Origin: Streptomyces sp. DG2A-72 | GTDB taxonomy: Bacteria > Actinomycetota > Actinomycetes > Streptomycetales > Streptomycetaceae | NCBI RefSeq assembly: GCF_030499575.1 | Contig: NZ_JASTLC010000001.1 | Location: 1,054,001-1,118,000 of the forward strand | Reading direction: 5' to 3' | DNA length: 64,000 nt | Part shown: piece by piece, positions 15,417 to 23,475 of the stretch | How the letters are laid out: every line of letters starts with the position of its first letter | How positions within the stretch are numbered: the first letter of the stretch is position 1 | The notes under the pieces: generated by a model | What the model was told of the DNA's origin: nothing | Databases searched by the model: none | What the model saw: only the letters and a program-made list of their open reading frames with translations | Position numbers and translations under genes: made by a program

Positions 15417-17678
15417 ATGCGGATACGGATCGCCATGCTGGTGCTGCGTCTGCGGGCCACCCCGGACTCCGGGCTGGGCCGCTGGGCTCTCGGTGCCGTG
15501 TTGCGTACCGCGGATTCCGGCGCGCCCCGGGCCCTGCGCGCCGTCGCCCGCTCCATGGAGACCCACGGCCAGGAGGCGGTGTTCCGGTCGTGGCTGACGC
15601 CGTCGGTGTCCGGGCCGTCCCCGAAACGGTGGGCCTCTCCTCTCGTGGCGGGGCTCGCGAAGGGTTCAACGCCCGTACCTGCCATGCTCGTTGACGCCGC
15701 GTGGCAGGACTGGCTCGACCAGGACGACGCCGAGCTGTGGTCACTGCTGAAGCGCTGGGGCCCCGCCCCGACGACCTCCGAGCTCCAAGTGCGCTCCCTC
15801 AGCCGCCTGGCGCTCGGCGACGACGACGTACCCCTGGAAGAGCACACGCTCGTGGATACCGCGCTCCGCTTCGACCACCCGATCGGCGAACATGCCCGGG
15901 CCCGGCTGCTCGCGCAGAGTGCACCCGAGACCATCGACCTCTTCTGCGGGGCGGCGCTGGACTCCCCCAGGGCGGCGGCCTTCTGCGCCGAGCACCATCT
16001 CGCGCCCGCCGATCCGGTCCAGCGAGCCATCTTCTTCGTACGTACCAGGCAGCTGGAGCAGTATCGGGCGCTGGATCCCGACGGCTCTCTCCTGACGCTG
16101 GGCTACCGGGGCGCCGCCGACGAGGAGCGCTCGGTTCTGCGGGCCGAGATGAGCGGACTCGGCATCCTGGATGTGGTGCGTGTGCTGGCGGGACAGAGTT
16201 CCCAGCAGGAGGACTTCGCCTCCCTCTCCGAGCACGAACGCGCGTATGTGGCGGAGCAGTTGGCAGACCGGCGTGACTGGGACCGCTTGTGGTCCCTCAC
16301 GCTGCTGATGTCGCTGCACGAAGCGGTGCAGACGGCCGACGAGTTCGGTGACTGGCGTCCGAAGGGCGAGGACGACCGCCGCGTCTTCGAAGCACTGCGT
16401 GCCGCGGACCCGATTGCCGTAGCCCGGTTCGTGGAAGCCCTGGCCGGCGCAGGTCCGTTCAGCTCCCTTCCCCGCACCCGGATCTGGCCGACCGACACCG
16501 ACGAGCAGCCGATCGCGGTGCACGCTCTCGACTTCGCCCCGGACGGCACACAACTCGCCTTCTCGGGACGAGGGCCCAGGCACTGCGCGGGGATCGTGGA
16601 TCTCGGCAGCCTGACGCTGGTGTGGCTGGACGACGACTTCCCCCATCCGGCCAAGCGGATCGCGCATCTGGGCTCTGACTCCATGGTCGCTGCCGGGCAG
16701 AAACAGATCCACTACGCCGACGAGAGCGCCACGCGGACTCTCGGCTTCGGCCACAGCGATATCCGCGACGTGGAGCGCATCGCCGGAGACCGTGCCTTCA
16801 TCGCGCCGGCAAGGGATGTCAGATCGGGCAAGACGTCCGAGTGGACGGTGTTCGTCGGCAGCTCCGACGAGGCTCTCACCGAAAGCGACATCCTGCGCAT
16901 GGAGGGATATGTCGGCCGGATGGCCTCCGCGGCAGATTCGGAAGGGCGGCTGATCGCCCTGGTCGGTGAACTGGAAATCGTGGTCGCCGACCTCACCGAC
17001 TCTGCCGTGAACAAGCTCACTCGCCCCGAAACCTCGAAATACGGCATACGGCACGCCGCCATCTCGCCTTCCAGCCTTGTCTGCGGCACCGCGTCCGGCG
17101 GCCTGCATGTCTGGCACGAACCCCTCACGACCTCGGACGCGCCGATCACCACCCGCCCCTGGTCGTACGGGGCAAATGCGCCCGTCCACCTCGCCTGGTC
17201 GCCCGCACTGGACCGGTTCCTCGCCGTCACGGAGACGCATCTCCAACTCCTCGACGTGCCACCGACGCGTGACACGCCCCTGCCCGAAGACCTCGTCTCC
17301 GAGCAGGTCCCCCTACTCGCTGACCAGCCCCGTGCCAGGGCGCGTTGTGCACGGGTGTCACCGAGGGGAGACCTGCTGGCGGTGGGGGGCCTGGAGGGGG
17401 GCACCGTCGACATCTACCTCCTGACCGCCCTCGCCCTTCGTCCGTTGATCGCCAAGCCCATGGGCGTGATGGGCCACGGGGAACTGACGCAAGTGGCCAC
17501 GGTGATGGAGCACCCGGTCCTGAACGAGTCGTCCCGGCAGGCGTTGGGGTTGCTGCGGATGTGCCTGGAACACCGCTTCCGGCACGACGTCGGGATCGGC
17601 GAGGCGGCAGCGTCGGTGGGGCCGGGCGACCACGAGATCGAACTGGGCGAGCGTCAGGAACGAAAGGGAGACGCATGA
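15417..17678 (+). CDS. large helical-module/beta-propeller protein B2
   Basis: This 753-residue paralogue of B1 lies one A gene downstream, as expected for a tandem A-B duplication. Shared landmarks with B1 are MRIRIA, RFDHPIGE, AFGDWRP (DEFGDWRP here), LDFAPDG, HCAGIVDLGS, SPRGDLLAVGG, KPMGVM and CLEHRFRHDV. The tail is GDHEIELGERQERKGDA. ATG 15417 is preferred over GTG 15408 because GGAG lies 8 nt upstream, as before B1. The stop overlaps the Hsp70 start (ATGA at 17675-17678). There is no enzymatic motif; a protein-interaction platform is the likeliest role. Confidence 0.85.
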   Translation: MRIRIAMLVLRLRATPDSGLGRWALGAVLRTADSGAPRALRAVARSMETHGQEAVFRSWLTPSVSGPSPKRWASPLVAGLAKGSTPVPAMLVDAAWQDWLDQDDAELWSLLKRWGPAPTTSELQVRSLSRLALGDDDVPLEEHTLVDTALRFDHPIGEHARARLLAQSAPETIDLFCGAALDSPRAAAFCAEHHLAPADPVQRAIFFVRTRQLEQYRALDPDGSLLTLGYRGAADEERSVLRAEMSGLGILDVVRVLAGQSSQQEDFASLSEHERAYVAEQLADRRDWDRLWSLTLLMSLHEAVQTADEFGDWRPKGEDDRRVFEALRAADPIAVARFVEALAGAGPFSSLPRTRIWPTDTDEQPIAVHALDFAPDGTQLAFSGRGPRHCAGIVDLGSLTLVWLDDDFPHPAKRIAHLGSDSMVAAGQKQIHYADESATRTLGFGHSDIRDVERIAGDRAFIAPARDVRSGKTSEWTVFVGSSDEALTESDILRMEGYVGRMASAADSEGRLIALVGELEIVVADLTDSAVNKLTRPETSKYGIRHAAISPSSLVCGTASGGLHVWHEPLTTSDAPITTRPWSYGANAPVHLAWSPALDRFLAVTETHLQLLDVPPTRDTPLPEDLVSEQVPLLADQPRARARCARVSPRGDLLAVGGLEGGTVDIYLLTALALRPLIAKPMGVMGHGELTQVATVMEHPVLNESSRQALGLLRMCLEHRFRHDVGIGEAAASVGPGDHEIELGERQERKGDA

Positions 17679-19285
17679 CCACCCGTATCGGCATCGACTT
17701 CGGGACCGCCAACACCGTCGTCGCGGGCTGGGACCCCGAGGCGGGCCGCGGCGTCCCCATCCCGCTGCCCGGCGTCGACATGCTGCGCGAGGCCGGTCCC
17801 GGACCCACCCAACGGGTGGTGCCCTCCCTGATCGCCTACGCCCACGACGGAACCACCCGCCGCCTCGGCATCCAGGTCACCCCCGAGATGGACGACGACC
17901 CCGGCTTCACCGTCTTCGCGTCCACCAAGAGCAACGTCTCCGGACACGCCTACGACGCGGCCCGCCCGGTCGGCGACCGCAAGGTCACCGGCCGGGAGGC
18001 GGCCACGCAGTTCCTCAGCGACATCATGGCGCTGGCCCTGCTCACCATCGAGGACGACGACCTGGAGATCGTCGCCACCGCGCCGGTGGAGTCCTTCGAC
18101 GGTTACCGCGACTGGCTGGTGCGCGAGGTCCGCGACGGGCTTCCCACCGCCCGCCTGCGCATCGTCGACGAGGCCACCGCGGCCGCCGTCGGCTACAGCG
18201 CCCGGCTCAACCCCGGCGACGCCTTCGCCGTGATCGACTTCGGGGCCGGCACCCTCGATGTCTCCGTGGTCCGCGTGCAGGAGCCCGACGAGGCGGGCTC
18301 CGGCGCAGGGGTGCGCACGATCGCGAAGCGGGGCCTGGACCTGGGCGGCAACACCATCGACGCGTTCCTCGCCGAACACGCCCTCGGCCATCTCACCCTG
18401 CCGCTCGGCGACCAGATCGGCCGCAACCAGGTCTTCCGCCGCCTCCTGGCCTCCGCCGAGCGGGCCAAACGGGAACTGGCCACCGCAGAGCAGGCCGTCA
18501 TCCGCGCCGCCGACGCCCGCAGCGACCGTGTGCACCAGGTCACGGTCACCCGCGGCGAGTTCGACGCCCTCCTGCGCGACAAGGGCGTGCTGCGCCGGAT
18601 CAACCAGGCCCTGCGCTCCTGCCTGGACTCCGCGACCGGGCGCGGTTTCAGCAGCGAGGACATCCGGGGTGTCTTCCTCGTCGGCGGCAGTTGCCTCATT
18701 CCCGCCGTGCAGGATCTGGTGCATCTGCATTTCGACCCCGAAGTGGTGCGCCTGGACCGGCCCTTGGAGGCGGTGGCTGCCGGGGCGGCCGGCATCGCGG
18801 GCGGCAGCGAGTTGTTCGACCACATCCAGCACGACTACGCCATCCGGCACGTCGACCACGACACCGGCGCCTACGAGTTCGAGACCCTGGTGGAAGCCGG
18901 CACCGCCTATCCCACCGAGGAACCGGTCAAGACGCTCACCGTCAGGGCGGTGCACGATCGGCAGCGCAGACTCGGCCTGGCCGTCTACGAACTCGCCCAC
19001 GCCACCTACCGCGACGCGAGCGCCGAGCTGGAGATCTCCTTCGACGCCGGCGGCGGCGCCCGCACCGTCACCGTCACCCCGCAGCAGCGCCAGCAGCGAT
19101 CCATGCGCTGGCTCAACGAGGACAGCCCCACCTTCCTGGAAGCCGATCCCCCGGCCGCGGCCGGAGAGGACCGCTTCCGCCTCGAGTTCCGCATCGACGC
19201 CCACAAGCGCCTCACCGTCACCGCCTACGACCTGCGCCGCCAGACCCTGGTCCTGGACAGACAGCCGGTCGTCCGCCTGGCGTGA
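17675..19285 (+). CDS. Hsp70/DnaK-like ATPase
   Basis: This 536-residue actin-fold ATPase has phosphate-1 motif GIDFGTANTVVAGW at residues 6-19. Phosphate-2 motif FAVIDFGAGTLDVSVV follows after IVDEATAAAVGY, and the adenosine loop is VFLVGGSCLIPAVQDLV. The nucleotide-binding domain covers about residues 1-395. The rest (ETLVEAGTAYPTEEPVKTL and following strands) resembles only the beta part of the substrate-binding domain. The alpha-helical lid and disordered tail of housekeeping DnaK are absent. It overlaps B2 by 4 nt. No DnaJ or GrpE genes are adjacent, so it is probably a dedicated chaperone of this operon. Confidence 0.92.
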   Translation: MTTRIGIDFGTANTVVAGWDPEAGRGVPIPLPGVDMLREAGPGPTQRVVPSLIAYAHDGTTRRLGIQVTPEMDDDPGFTVFASTKSNVSGHAYDAARPVGDRKVTGREAATQFLSDIMALALLTIEDDDLEIVATAPVESFDGYRDWLVREVRDGLPTARLRIVDEATAAAVGYSARLNPGDAFAVIDFGAGTLDVSVVRVQEPDEAGSGAGVRTIAKRGLDLGGNTIDAFLAEHALGHLTLPLGDQIGRNQVFRRLLASAERAKRELATAEQAVIRAADARSDRVHQVTVTRGEFDALLRDKGVLRRINQALRSCLDSATGRGFSSEDIRGVFLVGGSCLIPAVQDLVHLHFDPEVVRLDRPLEAVAAGAAGIAGGSELFDHIQHDYAIRHVDHDTGAYEFETLVEAGTAYPTEEPVKTLTVRAVHDRQRRLGLAVYELAHATYRDASAELEISFDAGGGARTVTVTPQQRQQRSMRWLNEDSPTFLEADPPAAAGEDRFRLEFRIDAHKRLTVTAYDLRRQTLVLDRQPVVRLA

Positions 19286-19330
19286 ACCCGGCGGCGCCGC
19301 CCCTCCCGTCTCCGACCCCAAGGAAGCGTC

Positions 19331-19738
19331 ATGTCACACTTCACCCGCGTCCGCACCGCGCTGCGCGACCCCGACCTGCTCGTCCAGGCCCTCGCCACGG
19401 TCGGCTTCGCCACCGTCGAGACCCACGACACGCCCCAGCCCCTCTACGGCTACCGGGGCGACGCCCGCCCGGACCGCGCCGAGGTGATCATCCGCCGTGC
19501 CCACATCGGCCGCCTCAGCAACGACATCGGCTTCCGCCGCGGCGACGACGGCACCTTCGAAGCCGTCATCAGCAAGTTCGACAGGTCCCGCTACGACCAG
19601 CGATGGCTGACCAAGGTCGCCCGCGCCTACGGCCACGCCGCCGCCCTGCGCTACGCCGAGGACAACGGCTACGAGGTGGACGCCGACGTACTCGAAAAGG
19701 ACGGCCGACGCCGCCTCGTCCTGCGCCGCTACACCTGA
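19331..19738 (+). CDS. DUF1257 (Ycf35-like) protein
   Basis: This 135-residue protein matches Ycf35/DUF1257. It has the N-terminal MSHFTRVRTALRDPDLLVQA, the central DIGFRRGDDGTFEAVIS, then VARAYGHAAALRYAEDNGYE and a basic C-terminus. GGAA lies 6 nt upstream of the ATG. It ends the operon and is followed by a convergent pseudogene 10 nt away. Together with the DUF2997 and Ycf46-type proteins it completes a trio otherwise known from cyanobacteria and plastids. Molecular function unknown. Confidence 0.9.
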   Translation: MSHFTRVRTALRDPDLLVQALATVGFATVETHDTPQPLYGYRGDARPDRAEVIIRRAHIGRLSNDIGFRRGDDGTFEAVISKFDRSRYDQRWLTKVARAYGHAAALRYAEDNGYEVDADVLEKDGRRRLVLRRYT

Positions 19739-19748
19739 GCGTTCCGGT

Positions 19749-20470
19749 TCAGCGGCGGAGCCGGTCGAAGCGGAACGGTGCGAGGGCCTCGGGGCGTCGG
19801 CCGGTGCGGATGTACTCGGCGAGTCGGTGCCCTGTGGCGGGGCCCAGGGTGACGCCGAGCATGCCGTGGCCGCTCACCAGGTCGTCGGGATCGTCGAACC
19901 AGCGGCCCGGATAGTGGCGGCTCGCCAGCGCCACGGCGACGACACGGTGCCAGTCGAGACGGCTGTTGTTTCCGCTCGGCTCCATCGTGCCGCCGATCCG
20001 CGTGGTGCCGCCGATCGGTGAGGCGGCGGCCCGGCGCTCGCCGAAGTACAGCGTGTGCCGAGGCGCCGGGTCCAGCTCCACCGAGAAGCTGTAGCCCTTG
20101 CCCGCCTGGAGAGGCAGTCGGTGTCCCAGAGCACGCAGCAGACGGGGAGAGCGCATACCGGCCGCGACGACGACGGCCTAGCAGGGAATCTCGCCCTGGT
20201 CGGTGCTCAACGCGGTGACCCGCCCCCTTTCGGACCGGAAACCCGTGACCTCCGCGTTCTCATGGACCTTCACCTCCCGGCGGCCGGCGCCGCACCGAGC
20301 CCGCGGGCGAAGGCCTCCGGATCGACCACACCCTCCCCCTCCACGAGGTAGGCCGCGCGCACCCGGGGCGACAGCGCGTCGTCCGGCATCGCATAGCGGC
20401 CGTCCGCCATCTCCAGCTGGATCGCGAAGTGATGGCGAGCCTCCTCCGGCGACAGGAAGGCGTGCCCGCC
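19749..20470 (-). pseudogene. decayed FAD-dependent D-amino-acid oxidase/dehydrogenase
   Basis: The C-terminal 130 codons are readable (RSPRLLRALGHRLPLQAGKG, then LVSGHGMLGVTLGPATGHRLAEY), typical of the DAO family of DadA/glycine-oxidase flavoproteins. Just upstream the frame has an in-frame TAG where EIPC-stop-AVVVAAG interrupts the expected D-x-VVVAAG motif (near 20178). Further upstream, the matching AAYLVEGEGVVDPEAFARGL lies in another frame, so there is also a frameshift near 20275. The FAD-binding N-terminus is not detectable. At least two lesions plus loss of the N-terminus make it a pseudogene. Confidence 0.75.
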
Positions 20471-20506
20471 ACCGCCGCCCGACGCCAGGGCGCCCCGACC
20501 CGGGAC

Positions 20507-21058
20507 ATGGCGCTGGTCCGCTCGGAACTGCTCCGCACTGTTCGCGAGGTCTTCGCCGATCCCCAGGACATCGTCGCCTCCACGGCTCCCGGATGGATCG
20601 GCGTACCGCGCCGGCTCCCGGCCCGGACCAGGGTGGCCTCCCTGATCGACGACTGCCGGAGGATCACCGACATCATCGCCGCGCGGGACGGGCTGAATGC
20701 CCGCGACGCGCTCCGCCTCGGCGGCCGCGTCGCGGTCCACTCACCGGTCCACCTGATCACCGATCTACGCGTCCATCAGGTCCTGGCGACGGTGAGCCAG
20801 CCCACGCGCAACCGTCTGATCGAAGACCGCGGCACGACTGCGGGCCCAGCCGGACCGGCCGGTACTGCGCGACGCGATCACCGGCGGGTCCGCTCCGTGA
20901 GCACCGGACGACCATGGCCCTGTACCTCGCCTGTCCGGCCGACGAACTGGGGGACGGCACCACGACGGCCGACGGATGACCTCGCTGGGTGGGTTCAACT
21001 CCCGGCGTGGCAGGCATGGTTGACACACCCGGTCGTCCGGGTGACGGTGCGTTCATGA
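20507..21058 (+). CDS. doubtful hypothetical open frame upstream of the flavoprotein
   Basis: This stretch of about 590 nt without a recognised gene has one frame with good codon bias from about 20507 to 20850. It encodes runs such as LVRSELLRTVREVFADPQDI and IIAARDGLNARDALRLGGRV. The second half becomes Pro/Arg/Thr-rich and looks non-coding. Its stop overlaps the next ATG (ATGA at 21055-21058), which could mean coupling or chance. I do not recognise a family. It may be a decayed gene. Confidence 0.25.
   Translation: MALVRSELLRTVREVFADPQDIVASTAPGWIGVPRRLPARTRVASLIDDCRRITDIIAARDGLNARDALRLGGRVAVHSPVHLITDLRVHQVLATVSQPTRNRLIEDRGTTAGPAGPAGTARRDHRRVRSVSTGRPWPCTSPVRPTNWGTAPRRPTDDLAGWVQLPAWQAWLTHPVVRVTVRS
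21026..21043. promoter_or_regulatory. inverted repeat before the acyl-CoA-dehydrogenase-like gene
   Basis: CACCCGG-TCGT-CCGGGTG is a perfect 7-bp inverted repeat ending 11 nt upstream of ATG 21055 and overlapping a TTGACA (21020-21025) that resembles a -35 box. It could be an operator or a hairpin affecting translation initiation. Confidence 0.4.
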
Positions 21059-22242
21059 CTCCGTCATCCTCACCTCCCGGTGCTGACGCCGAACTCGTCG
21101 ACCGCGTACGAGCGTTACGTCCCCTCATCCGCGAACACGCCTTCCGCACCGAGCAGGAACGGCGCGTCACGCCTGAAGTCGTCGCCGCGCTCACCGAGGC
21201 CGGGGTCTTCCGGATGAACGTGCCCCGGCGGTACGGCGGCTATCAGAGCGGCCTGCGTACACAGGTCGACGCGCTGGCCGAGGTCTCCGCCGCGTGCGGT
21301 TCGGCCGGGTTCATGGCGTTGATCCAGGCGGGGTGCGCGTACATCGCGGCACTGTTTCCCGACGAGGTGCAGGACGAGATCTTCAGCGGCCCGGACATAC
21401 GGGTCAGCGGCACTCTCGTCCCGGACGCCACGGCCGTCCCCACCGAGGACGGGTACGTCGTCAACGGCACCTCGCCCTTCGCCACCGGCTGTCAGGACGC
21501 CGACTGGCATCTGCTCACCGCACGGGTCGAGTCCGGCGACGGGCCTCCCGAGATCCTGTGGGCCGCCGTGCCCATGGCCGAGTTGGAGGTCCTCGACGAC
21601 TGGCATGTGACGGGGCTGGCGGGCAGCGGCAGCAACAGTGTCGTCGCCCGGGACGTCGTCGTCCCGGCTCATCGCGTACTGCCGGTCGGGCCGTTGCTGG
21701 GCGGGGAGTTCCCCTCCAAGGCCAACGCGGACGACCCGTTCTACCGGATGCCGGTGCTGATGCTGTTCTGCGCGTGGACGACGCCGAACGCGCTCGGCCT
21801 GGCGCGCTCGGCACTGGCGGAGTTCCGGGAGCGGATCCACCGGCGCGGCATCACGTACACCTTCTACGAGCGGCAGAGCGAGGCCGCCGTCACGCATCTG
21901 CAGGCGGCCGAGGCCGCGATGAAGATCTCCTGTGCCGAGTTGCTGACCGGCGACATCGTCACGCTGATCGAGTCGCGGGCGGCGAGCGGGCAGCCGTACA
22001 CGACCGAGGAACGGGCGCGGATCCGGGCGGGGAGCGGCTATGTGGCGCGGCTGTGCACGGAGGCCGCCGAGCTGATCGGCTCGGCATCCGGCGCCTCCTC
22101 CCTGCACCGGGACGTGCCGATCCAGCGGACCGTGCGCGATCTGCGAGCGCTGAGCCTGCACTCGTTCGTCAACCCGGCCACCAACCTGGAGCTGTACGGC
22201 CGGGTGCTGTCCGGGCTCGACGCGGGAACGCCGTTCCTGTGA
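21055..22242 (+). CDS. acyl-CoA dehydrogenase-fold flavin-dependent monooxygenase/oxidase
   Basis: This 395-residue protein has the acyl-CoA dehydrogenase fold. The N-terminal helical domain is LVDRVRALRPLIREHAFRTE and VPRRYGGYQSG. The central beta domain includes WHVTGLAGSGSNSVVARDVV. The C-terminal domain is of the Acyl-CoA_dh_2 type. The layout fits two-component FMNH2/FADH2-dependent monooxygenases (HsaA/DszC/NcnH-like) as well as dehydrogenases. The AGSGSNS run resembles the monooxygenase group, so hydroxylation of an aromatic or polyketide-like substrate is the better guess. No flavin reductase is adjacent. It is convergent with the LCP gene and their stops are contiguous. Confidence 0.8.
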   Translation: MTPSSSPPGADAELVDRVRALRPLIREHAFRTEQERRVTPEVVAALTEAGVFRMNVPRRYGGYQSGLRTQVDALAEVSAACGSAGFMALIQAGCAYIAALFPDEVQDEIFSGPDIRVSGTLVPDATAVPTEDGYVVNGTSPFATGCQDADWHLLTARVESGDGPPEILWAAVPMAELEVLDDWHVTGLAGSGSNSVVARDVVVPAHRVLPVGPLLGGEFPSKANADDPFYRMPVLMLFCAWTTPNALGLARSALAEFRERIHRRGITYTFYERQSEAAVTHLQAAEAAMKISCAELLTGDIVTLIESRAASGQPYTTEERARIRAGSGYVARLCTEAAELIGSASGASSLHRDVPIQRTVRDLRALSLHSFVNPATNLELYGRVLSGLDAGTPFL

Positions 22243-23445
22243 CTAGCCCGCGGGTACCGCAGAATCGTTCCGCAGCGCTGTGAAGAGGGCGCGCGCCCGC
22301 CGTTCGTCCCATTTCACCGCGCTGCCCTTGGAGGTACGGAGATCGGGGTTGGAGACGGGCACGTTGAGCTGGCTGCCCTGCCCCAACGCGGCCTTCCGCA
22401 TCGCCTCGAACAGCGACACGAGGTCGGGCAGTTCCGTGTCCTTGTCCACGATCAGCGTGTCGAGGCCCGCGTCGGCCGTGGGGACCGACTTGGTCGGGTC
22501 GAGGAGGGTGGACGGCGTGACCGCCTTCTGCGCGAGCGCGGCCAGGAACTCCTGCTGGTTGCGGGTGCGCCCCAGGTCGCCTTCGGCCTCCTGCTTGCGC
22601 TGCCGTACGAACGCCAGTGCCTCGGCGCCGTCGAGGATCTGGCAGCCTCTGGGCAGGTTGGCCCCCGAGTCCTTGTCCTTCACGGCCCGCTCCAGGCACA
22701 TGCCGACTCCGCCGACCGCGTCGACGACGCCCACGAAGCCCGCGAAGCCGATCTCCGCGTAGTGGTCGATGCGCACCCCGGTGTTGCGTTCCACGGTACG
22801 GACGAGCAGGTCGGGGCCGCCGAGCGAGAACGCCGCGTTGAGCTTGTTCGGTGTGGCGGCGTAGCGCCTGCCGGTGTCCGGGTCGACGTACGGCGGAAGG
22901 GTCACCCACGAGTCGCGCGGCAGGCTCAGCATCGTGGTGCCGCCGGCCCCGGTGTGCAGCAGGATCACCGAGTCGGTGCGGCGGCCCTCGGTCGAGCCGG
23001 TGTTCAGGTCCTGCTGCTCCTGCGGGGACAGGCCCGCGCGGCTGTCGGAGCCCACGACCAGGTAGTTGGTGCCCTCGCCGAGCGGCGCGCGGCCGGCGAG
23101 CGCGCCGAGGTCGACCTCCTGGTTGAGGCGGGTTTCGGCCCAGACGTATGTGCCGACGACGAAGAGCAGCAGCGCGGCCGACAGGACGGCCGCCGTCCGC
23201 GCGGCGCGGTGGCGTCGGGGGCGGCGGCGCCCATGGCCTTGGCTGCGGCGGTCGTAGGCACTCTGGTCGTAGCGGCCGGGGGTGGCGGGCGAGGGCATGC
23301 CCGGCAGGGGGGCGGTGCGGGTCGAGGGCGGGGGCACCGCCGGGGACGGTGGCGCGGCGCCCGGCACCGCGCTCGGCGTCCAGCGGCCTCCCGTCCAGCC
23401 GTCTCCCGCCCGGTGGTCTCCTGGATGCTCGGTCCAGTCGTTCAT
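22243..23445 (-). CDS. LytR-CpsA-Psr (LCP) family cell-wall glycopolymer ligase
   Basis: This 400-residue membrane-anchored protein has a cytoplasmic Pro-rich N-terminus (1-70), a basic stretch and one transmembrane helix at about 84-103 (AAVLSAALLLFVVGTYVW). An extracytoplasmic LCP domain follows: YLVVGSDSRAG, RRTDSVILLHTG, LPRDSWV, and LDGAEALAFVRQRK with the conserved arginines. LCP enzymes transfer lipid-linked glycopolymers to peptidoglycan. It lies 30 nt downstream of the deacetylase/GT2 fusion on the same strand. The pair therefore likely makes and attaches one surface polysaccharide. Confidence 0.92.
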   Translation of the reverse strand: MNDWTEHPGDHRAGDGWTGGRWTPSAVPGAAPPSPAVPPPSTRTAPLPGMPSPATPGRYDQSAYDRRSQGHGRRRPRRHRAARTAAVLSAALLLFVVGTYVWAETRLNQEVDLGALAGRAPLGEGTNYLVVGSDSRAGLSPQEQQDLNTGSTEGRRTDSVILLHTGAGGTTMLSLPRDSWVTLPPYVDPDTGRRYAATPNKLNAAFSLGGPDLLVRTVERNTGVRIDHYAEIGFAGFVGVVDAVGGVGMCLERAVKDKDSGANLPRGCQILDGAEALAFVRQRKQEAEGDLGRTRNQQEFLAALAQKAVTPSTLLDPTKSVPTADAGLDTLIVDKDTELPDLVSLFEAMRKAALGQGSQLNVPVSNPDLRTSKGSAVKWDERRARALFTALRNDSAVPAG

Positions 23446-23475
23446 CCACCCGTCCCGCTGGTTCTGCTCGAAGGG

